The notes beneath the pieces are model-generated. The model was given only the letters and a program-made list of their open reading frames with translations. It was not told where the DNA came from and made no database searches. DNA of 11,805 nucleotides from Gryganskiella cystojenkinii. Taxonomy: Eukaryota; Mortierellomycota; Mortierellomycetes; Mortierellales; Mortierellaceae. The stretch covers positions 25,348 to 37,152 of the forward strand of contig JAAAIG010000346.1 of assembly GCA_015852425.1 (NCBI GenBank), written 5' to 3'. This document shows, in pieces, positions 5,727-11,805 of this stretch; the stretch's first letter is position 1; each line of letters starts with the position of its first letter. The translations under genes were made by a program, and so were the position numbers.

Positions 5727-7491
5727 ATGGATTTCTTCAATAAAAACAATGTCGTGTTTTTGACAGGTGCCACTGGGTTTGCTGGAAAGGCCCTGCTGGA
5801 AAAGATACTTCGATCTCTTCCCCAGGTGGAAAAGTAATCGCGCATACATGAAACGCATGAATATTTTGTCATCTTCGACGGTGCGTGTCTAATACCCTCG
5901 TACTTTTTCGCTTTTCTAGAATCTACCTGTTGGTGAGAGACTCCGGAAAAACCACGTATCAAAGTCGTGTAGAGAATGAAATTTTCTCGAGCAAAATTTT
6001 TGAAACCCTCCGAGCCTCATGCGCAAACGAACCAGACTTTCGAAGCAAGATCTTGAGTAAGGTCGTGCCTGTTCGAGGCGACCTAGCCACGGAAAACATG
6101 GGGTTATCAGAGTCTGACTTGAAGATGATTCAAAGTGACACCAAGGTGGTGATAAGTTGTGCTGCAGACACCAACTGGGAGCGCAACTTAAAAGATGCAG
6201 TGAACGTAAGTTAAGACACTCACAATATATGGCCGCTATTACATTACATATTACAATGAAGGCTAACAGACGTGCTGGTGGTTGGTCGGTCGAACTTCCT
6301 AGTTGAATTGCCACGGACCCCTTCGCATGGTCAAGGTCGCTCTAGGAATGCCTCGCCTAGCAGCTCTGGTCCACATCTCCACGGCCTTTGCGAACATTCC
6401 CTTGGGCGGTCACTTTACGGAGGAGCGGCTATACCCGTTTCCACTCGGGGACGCGGTTGAGGAATTTGACAAAATAGGAAAGATGGGCGAGAAAGACCTC
6501 CTAGCATATGAATGCAAGGTCCTAGATACCTTCAAGAACACTTACTACGCTAGCAAAGCGCTGATGGAGTGTCTTTTTCAATATCATTACAAATCTTGGG
6601 GCTTGCCGATTGTAATTGTTAGACCTTCAGGCATCACAAGCGCTGTATCTGAGCCAGTACCTGGTTGGATTGAAGGTGTATCAGCTTCCACTGCTTGCTC
6701 AGTAGTATGCGGTCTTGGCGTAATTCAGGAATGGATTGGTGATTCGGTAAGGTCGCGCTATCTGTGAATACAAGATTGGATTACCTCGTCAACAGATTCC
6801 TTTCTAACATTTCTCTTCTTTGGTGGCTATATTGTTCCTGCTGGGACGCTAGAGATACGCTGCACCAATAGTTCCAATTGATTGGGTTTGTAAGACGACA
6901 TTGATGGCGGCGACAGCAGCAGATCGAAACCTGGACAAGATTCCCATCTTTCATAGCTGCACCAGCTCCCATTGTCCACTGACAATCAACGCTTTATTTC
7001 ATTCAAACGTGAAATACTGGCAGACAGTGAAACATCTTCGGGGGCGCATCTCGAAGGACATTTGCTTCCATATGTACAGCGGTCCGGATTTTGAGCTGAG
7101 GTTCCGTCAGAGGTTTGCTAAGGAGCTGATACTGGCCTCCGATGAGAACGAAAAGGAAATACGACGAAGACTCGCCAAAGCATATCGTATACCGCAGCTG
7201 TATGGCGTCTTGTTCTCACTAGATCATAACTTGGATGTAACCAACACACTGGCCTTGGACAGGATCGCACCGAATGTACTTTGTGGCGACATGAAGTCTG
7301 GAATCAACTGGCGAGAGTACCTTCACGAGAACAACTTGGGCATCCACCAGTACGCACTAAAGGAACAAGTGGACAGGAGTATTGTTGTGGAGTACACCTG
7401 GGAGTCGATCCAAAGACGATATACCCTGACAGGAAACGGCAACGTCGTTGACGAACAGGAAAGCACTTCACAAATTATCTCTCGTCTATAA
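5727..7491 (+). CDS. FAR: Fatty acyl-CoA reductase (alcohol-forming), four exons, PTS1 C-terminus
   Basis: NADPH-dependent reduction of fatty acyl-CoA to fatty alcohol, the entry step to wax esters and ether lipids. Exons 5727-5833, 5920-6205, 6303-6746 and 6853-7491 give 491 residues, the usual FAR length. The Rossmann dinucleotide motif TGATGFAGK is at residues 13-21, IYLLVR at 37-42, the VHISTA Ser at 157, and the catalytic YxxxK as Y212-K216 (YYASK). The C-terminal FAR_C (male-sterility) domain is recognised by INWREYLHENNLGIHQYALKE (430-450). All junctions restore conserved sequence. The protein ends ..IISRL, and Ser-Arg-Leu is an accepted PTS1 variant. I see no C-terminal transmembrane segment, unlike animal FAR1/2, which suggests a matrix enzyme. 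It is head-to-head with the acyl-CoA oxidase. Chain-length preference cannot be read from sequence. Confidence 0.92.
5834..5919 (+). other. Fatty acyl-CoA reductase intron 1
   Basis: 86-nt phase 2 intron, GTAATC to TTTCTAG. It joins PQVEK to IYLLVRD, a contiguous conserved block in the FAR family. Confidence 0.9.
6206..6302 (+). other. Fatty acyl-CoA reductase intron 2
   Basis: 97-nt phase 0 intron, GTAAGT to TCCTAG. It joins LKDAVN to LNCHGPLRMVKVAL, matching the family helix after the Rossmann core. Confidence 0.85.
6747..6852 (+). other. Fatty acyl-CoA reductase intron 3
   Basis: 106-nt phase 0 intron, GTAAGG to ACGCTAG. It joins EWIGDS to RYAAPIVPIDWVC, which restores the family's GD...VPVDxV segment. 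Confidence 0.82.
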
Positions 7492-8002
7492 GTATACTTT
7501 ATTCAAAGTCAGAGACTCCCATCATCAAATTATAGTATTATGTCGTTCCATTGTTGTAAAAAGCAGTGTTGTAATCCGAGGAGTAGCATGTAAACCGTGG
7601 TTGGTTAAGAACAAGCACTAGCAAAAGAAAACCAAGAATTTTTAGAAGAACAATCACGATGGTAAGAGTATGCCGATCGAATCGCAACGAAGTCCAAGCT
7701 CTTTAAGCAGAGTCGCTAAATGTTGAGGTGATGAGATGTGGGTTGGATGGGTACGTACTCCACGTCATCAAGGGTAACTGGGGTGGTGAGTGCCTTCTTG
7801 TGATTGGCATGGTTAAGAAGGAGATCGTGAGGCATCAACCCAGTCCCTCCACTGAAGTTGGATCTGAGAGAAAGACAGCCCCTATCTTTCTATCTTCTTG
7901 TGTACGTGAAGGGAAAAGTGGATGGGTGAGGTACCAGGTGGGATTACTGCGTACATGAGAGATCTGTGGGTAAGGGGTGTGGCTTCAGGGTTTTGATCTG
8001 AG
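7492..8002. other. Intergenic region downstream of the reductase
   Basis: Probably reductase 3' UTR (AT-rich to about 7560) followed by unassigned sequence. The only longer open frame, 7728-7958 (plus, 76 codons), resembles no family I know. I find no kelch or other repeat domain here, which would be expected if the remnant at 8003-9032 still had its upstream half. Confidence 0.5.
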
Positions 8003-8320
8003 TGGCGCAATTACTCAGGGGTTCGGTCCCAAAGAAGTGTGCCTCGCCCAAAAGTAGGCGAAGGCGATGTTGCGACCGCGGTCAGCAACGGGGATTCGCT
8101 GATTTACCATATCTCAGCAAACCAATGGATCACCCAGTTTGTGGTTTCGGGACCTCTCCCTGCGTCCGCCATCATACCTATCGTCACGATCGTCTCCAAA
8201 TCATTGCCAACGGCCACAGCCACGACACGGCAAATACTATAGCCACCAACACCTTCTTTCGAACCGCCCTCATCACTACTCTCCAAGAGGACGAATATTA
8301 GTCCAGTCGCCAGAGGAATC

Positions 8321-8336
8321 GCCGGATCGCCGGATC
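8321..8336 (+). repeat. 8-bp tandem duplication inside the remnant's membrane segment
   Basis: GCCGGATC occurs twice in direct succession. With a single copy the frame would run from GIAG straight into SLIVLLV, so the duplication explains one frame change. Confidence 0.7.
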
Positions 8337-8854
8337 GCTTATCGTCCTGTTGGTCCATCGGGGGGTTTAGTTTTTAAACGACACCAGAGGAAACCTCTCC
8401 AGGACCGAAAGTGATCGACAAACTGAAGCAGGACGACAATAACGCTCGAGTGAAGGAGGATGGTGATGACGACGACGCTCAAAACAGACGCCAGAATGCT
8501 GAATCGAACCCGCACGAAGAGCCAGTCGTGAACTATGCCTTGTTGGAGAGGGATTACGACTCCTCGTTGCCAGTGTCCCAATCGCCACCACCATCGCCAC
8601 AATACCCGGAATATTCGGGGACAACTCCTTTGTCATAGACGAGTCCAGAATACCCAGAATGGATTCGTTCTCTCGTACTTCTCTGCAAGACCCCAGCGAG
8701 ATCCTCGACCCCTGTTCAAGCACCTACAAAGTCCACACGCGAATATTCACCTCTTTGGAGCATCTTTTGGTTCTTTCACATCACCGGCACCCCAAGGTAC
8801 CGCCTCGTTGACCGTTAACAACATCAGCTCCTCCCATCAGGCAGCCACAACAAC

Positions 8855-8902
8855 TAACAACAACACCACCGGATGGAGTAACAACAACACCACCGGATGG
8901 AG
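8855..8902 (+). repeat. Perfect 24-bp tandem repeat, two copies
   Basis: The unit TAACAACAACACCACCGGAT plus GGAG is repeated exactly at 8855-8878 and 8879-8902. In one frame it encodes a repeated NNNTTGWS, in another VTTTPPDG. The Thr/Pro reading suits the cytoplasmic or stalk tail of the adjoining remnant. Confidence 0.9.
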
Positions 8903-9032
8903 TGGCGAGAGGGGCGATGAACAACAATCCAGGATTGGTGTCAATACCGTCGGTAGTCCTCATGAGGGTCCGGGTAATGCTAATGTTTTGACTGATGCCT
9001 CGTGTCTACCTATTCCTATGCAAACTCTGTGA

Positions 9033-9370
9033 CGTGGCATCTCGGTGTTTTAAAAAGGAGGGAGGCAGGGCTGAATTTTGAGGTGAACGCCACCACGACA
9101 ATCATCGCTTCATCTCATCATCTCATCTCGACTCCAATTCAATCTCATCCTTATCCTCTCCTCCTCCTGCCCTGTCGTCTTTCTCTCCCTTTCCCCCGCT
9201 TTATCGCTCTCCTTTCACTCTTTCACCGTCATAAACGCATTCCCCTTCTTCTTGGTTCTGTCCATTAACACTCTCATCTCCAAGGTTCCTTTATTTCAGT
9301 CTCGGAATCAGGGATCTTTCAACACACATTCACATTCCTCAAAGCCAACTGAGCACGCGAACCTTTCACC
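9033..9370 (+). promoter_or_regulatory. Promoter and leader of the coatomer alpha gene
   Basis: A TTTTAAAAAGG TATA-like box lies at 9048-9058. Just upstream, at 9030-9037, is TGACGTGG, which matches the bZIP-type unfolded-protein-response element known from animals. From about 9100 to 9310 the plus strand is strongly C/T-rich, typical of a transcribed leader. The start codon context at 9371 is CACCATGC. Confidence 0.45.
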
Positions 9371-11805
9371 ATGCAGATGCTGACAAAGGTAACAAGGTTC
9401 TCTCGTTTTCATCGTCATCATCACCATCCACACTTGTTCTTTATCCGCTAAACTCAGCAACCCCTCTCTCTTGCCTTTTAGTTCGAGTCCAAGAGCAACC
9501 GCGTCAAGGGCATCGCGTTCCATCCCAAGCGCCCGTGGATCCTGGCTGCCCTTCACAATGGTTCCGTTCAACTCTGGGACTACCGCATGGGAACACTTCT
9601 GGAGCGATTTGATGAACACGATGGTACGCTCGTCAACCTCTTGGATGGATAACTTTGGTTTATTGCATTTGTCGCCAATCAATCAATTAAACAAAATGCC
9701 TCTTTTGTTCTCGGATGCATGTAGGTCCCGTCCGTGGCATCGCTTTTCATCCATCCCAGCCTCTGTTCGTTTCTGCGGGAGATGATTACAAAATCAAGGT
9801 TTGGAACTACAAGACGCGCCGCTGCCTCTTTACATTGACCGGACATCTGGATTACGTCCGCACCGTTTATTTCCATCACGAATACCCCTGGATCCTGAGT
9901 TGCTCGGACGATCAAACAATTCGTATTTGGAACTGGCAGTCGCGCAACTGCATCGCTATTCTCACAGGACACAACCATTATGTCATGAGTGCCCAGTTCC
10001 ATCCCAAGGAGGACTTGATCGTCTCGGCATCCCTGGATCAGACTGTTCGCGTTTGGGATTTCTCTGGTATGTTTTGCCCTACCCTCCTGTGTGCGTTGAC
10101 AATGTCAATTATTATGCATTGGACTAATATCTGATCGAAACTATTCTGATCAAACTAACTATTTTAGGCTTGAGAAAGAAGAACGCAGCCCCTGGAACAG
10201 TCTCCTTCGACGAAAGCGCTCACCGCGCCTCGCAACAGGCCGACATCTTTGGAAGCACGGATGCCGTCGTCAAGTATGTGCTTGAGGGTCACGATCGCAG
10301 TGTCAACTGGGCTACTTTCCACCCCACTCTTCCTCTGATCGTTTCTGCAGGCGACGATCGTCAAGTCAAGCTCTGGCGCATGAATGGTAAGAATAGACTT
10401 GTAAAGAAAACAAAACTGTATCTTCATCAAGTCAATGTCTAACGCGCATTTCATCAATTTGGTTCATCGACGTAGAAACCAAGGCATGGGAAGTCGATAC
10501 TTGCCGTGGACATACCAACAACGTCTCATGTACCATTTTCCATCAGCGACAAGAGCTGATCATTTCAGTGGCCGAGGACAAGTGCATCCGCGTCTGGGAT
10601 ATGTCCAAGCGTACCGCCGTCCAGACCTTCCGTCGCGAGCATGATCGCTTCTGGGCCTTGACGGCACATCCCGAGTTGAATCTCTTTGCCGCCGGTCACG
10701 ACAATGGATTGATTGTTTTCAAGCTGGAGAGGGAGAGACCAGCATATGGTGTTCACCAATCTCAGCTGTTCTATGTCAAGGACAAGTATTTGCGCGTGTA
10801 CGACTATTCGACTTCTCAGGATACCGCCGTTTTGTCTGTTCGCAGAACTGGGTCACAGTTTGTCCAACCCAGAGCTCTCTCGTACAACCCTGCTGAGCGC
10901 GCCGTCTTGATCACATCGACTGTCGATGGAGGCACCTACGAGTTGTACAATCTCCCCAAGGATCTTAACGGTGGCGAGGCTCGTGAACCTTCCGAAGGAA
11001 AGCGTGGGTCGGGAAACTCAGCCGTCTTTATTGCCCGCAACCGATTTGCAGTCTTGGAGAAGGCGAATCAAACGATCACGATCCGCGACTTGCAAAACAA
11101 CAGCACAAAGTCATCTAAGACTCCCAGCATGACGAACGAGATCTTTTATGCCGGTACCGGACAGTTGTTGCTCAGTACTCCCACTTCCGTTATCCTCTGG
11201 GATGTTAACCAACGCAAGGTCCTTGCTGAGGTAACCACGCCTCCCGTCAAGTACGTTGTCTGGTCTCATGATATGGCGTACGTTGCCCTTTTGAGCAAGC
11301 ATACCATCACTATCGCCAACAAATCTTTGGAGCAGACCTGTCTTATCCACGAAACGATCAGGATCAAGAGCGCGGCCTGGGACGATAGTGGTATTTTGAT
11401 CTACTCTACCTTGAACCACATCAAGTACGCTCTTCCTCAGGGCGACAACGGCATCATTCGTACGTTAGATCAGCCTATCTATTTGACTCGCATCAAGGGC
11501 AAGAACGTTTACTGCTTGGATCGTGACGGCAAGACTCGCACTATCGCCATTGACCCAACTGAGTACCGTTTCAAGCAGGCTCTTACCAAGCACAACTATG
11601 ATGAGGTCTTGCAGATCATCCGCAACTCGAACTTGGTTGGTCAGTCTATCATCGCGTATCTTCAAAAGAAAGGGTACCCAGAGATCGCGCTCCACTTTGT
11701 GCGTGAGGACAAGACTCGATTCGAGTTGGCGTTGGAGTGCGGCAACCTTGAGGTCGGTTTGGAGACTGCCAAGACCATGGACAAGGAGGAATGCTGGGTC
11801 AAGTT
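9371..11805 (+). CDS. COPA: Coatomer subunit alpha (alpha-COP), N-terminal 683 codons, cut by right edge
   Basis: Large subunit of the COPI coat, which retrieves dilysine-tagged membrane proteins from Golgi to ER. Exons 9371-9388, 9482-9623, 9725-10066, 10168-10386 and 10476 to the edge. The protein starts [21 protein letters not shown], the conserved alpha-COP opening. An N-terminal WD40 propeller follows, with blades ending LWDYR, VWNYKT, IWNWQS, VWDFSG, LWRMN and VWDMS. A second propeller spans roughly residues 330-600. The start of the alpha-solenoid is [11 protein letters not shown]...[35 protein letters not shown], near-diagnostic for alpha-COP. The long fifth exon is open throughout. 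Full-length homologues are about 1,200 residues, so slightly over half is here. Codon use is biased toward C-ending codons, as expected for a highly expressed gene. Confidence 0.97.
9389..9481 (+). other. COPA intron 1
   Basis: 93-nt phase 0 intron, GTAACA to TTTTAG, placed after only six codons (MQMLTK). It joins to [10 protein letters not shown], the invariant alpha-COP N-terminus. Confidence 0.93.
9624..9724 (+). other. COPA intron 2
   Basis: 101-nt phase 1 intron, GTACGC to ATGTAG, joining DEHD/G to PVRGIAFHP. Confidence 0.93.
10067..10167 (+). other. COPA intron 3
   Basis: 101-nt phase 1 intron, GTATGT to ATTTTAG, joining VWDFS/G to LRKKNAAPG. Confidence 0.93.
10387..10475 (+). other. 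COPA intron 4
   Basis: 89-nt phase 1 intron, GTAAGA to ACGTAG, joining LWRMN/E to [12 protein letters not shown]. It is the last intron visible; 1,330 bases of uninterrupted coding sequence follow. Confidence 0.93.

Larger units (their letters stand above)
8003..9032 (+). pseudogene. Decayed 3' end of a single-pass membrane protein, kelch-family-like
   Basis: No single frame is open throughout, but successive frames read as one protein. SNGDSLIYHISANQWITQFVVSGPLP (8087-8164) resembles the last beta-blade of kelch proteins (L-I-Y-x-x-x-x-N-x-W). A Thr/Ser/Pro stalk follows (to about 8310, interrupted by TAG at 8240-8242). Next are a hydrophobic segment GIAG/SLIVLLV/GGLVF (8315-8380), a basic stop-transfer KRHQRKPLQDRK (to 8410), and an acidic, Pro-rich cytoplasmic tail DKLKQDDNN...NPHEEPVVNYALLERDYDSS (8414 on). 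Frame changes fall at an 8-bp tandem duplication (8321-8336), a G run near 8359-8364, near 8410, and about 8620. No ectodomain lies upstream, so it is also truncated. An intron-rich live gene is less likely, because good splice sites do not coincide with the frame changes. Kelch identity is inferred. Confidence 0.5.

Noticed and set aside
7728..7958. 76-codon plus-strand frame downstream of the reductase
   Set aside because: No domain or splice continuation found, and it does not join sensibly to the remnant at 8003-9032.

Overview
The window looks like nuclear DNA from an early-diverging fungus, most likely Mucoromycota and possibly a Mortierella relative. The reasons are small spliceosomal introns (about 86-182 nt) with GT..AG ends, pyrimidine-rich leaders in front of start codons, a fungal-type acyl-CoA oxidase and alpha-coatomer, and a fatty acyl-CoA reductase, which is uncommon in Dikarya. 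The genus is inferred from overall impression, not shown.

Layout from left to right. (1) 63-937, minus: first visible exon of a SET-domain lysine methyltransferase that continues past the left edge through a GTAAGT donor. (2) 938-2153: about 1.2 kb with no recognisable gene. (3) 2154-4762, minus: a four-exon acyl-CoA oxidase with a clear N-terminal PTS2 peroxisomal signal. It also shows an AT..AG intron, an apparent 1-nt frameshift, and Ser where the family has its catalytic Glu. (4) 4763-5726: shared region between two divergent genes. It holds a Ty3/gypsy reverse transcriptase fossil (about 5187-5336), a 44-bp-period repeat with inverted arms, and a TATA box for the right-hand gene. (5) 5727-7491, plus: an intact four-exon fatty acyl-CoA reductase of 491 residues ending in Ser-Arg-Leu, a PTS1 signal. 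(6) About 8003-9032: a broken coding remnant that reads, across several frames, as the end of an ectodomain, a Ser/Thr/Pro stalk, a membrane helix and an acidic cytoplasmic tail; it resembles the 3' part of kelch-type membrane proteins. (7) 9371-11805, plus: the first 683 codons of the coatomer alpha subunit, five exons visible, cut by the right edge.

The most interesting arrangement is the head-to-head pair of acyl-CoA oxidase (PTS2) and fatty acyl-CoA reductase (PTS1). Both use acyl-CoA and both appear addressed to the peroxisome by different import routes. One would shorten acyl chains and the other would reduce them to fatty alcohol for wax or ether lipids. The reductase looks intact while the oxidase carries several departures from its family, so the pair may be intact and merely misread, or the oxidase may be decaying. 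The SET and COPA genes are housekeeping neighbours with no evident link to the pair.
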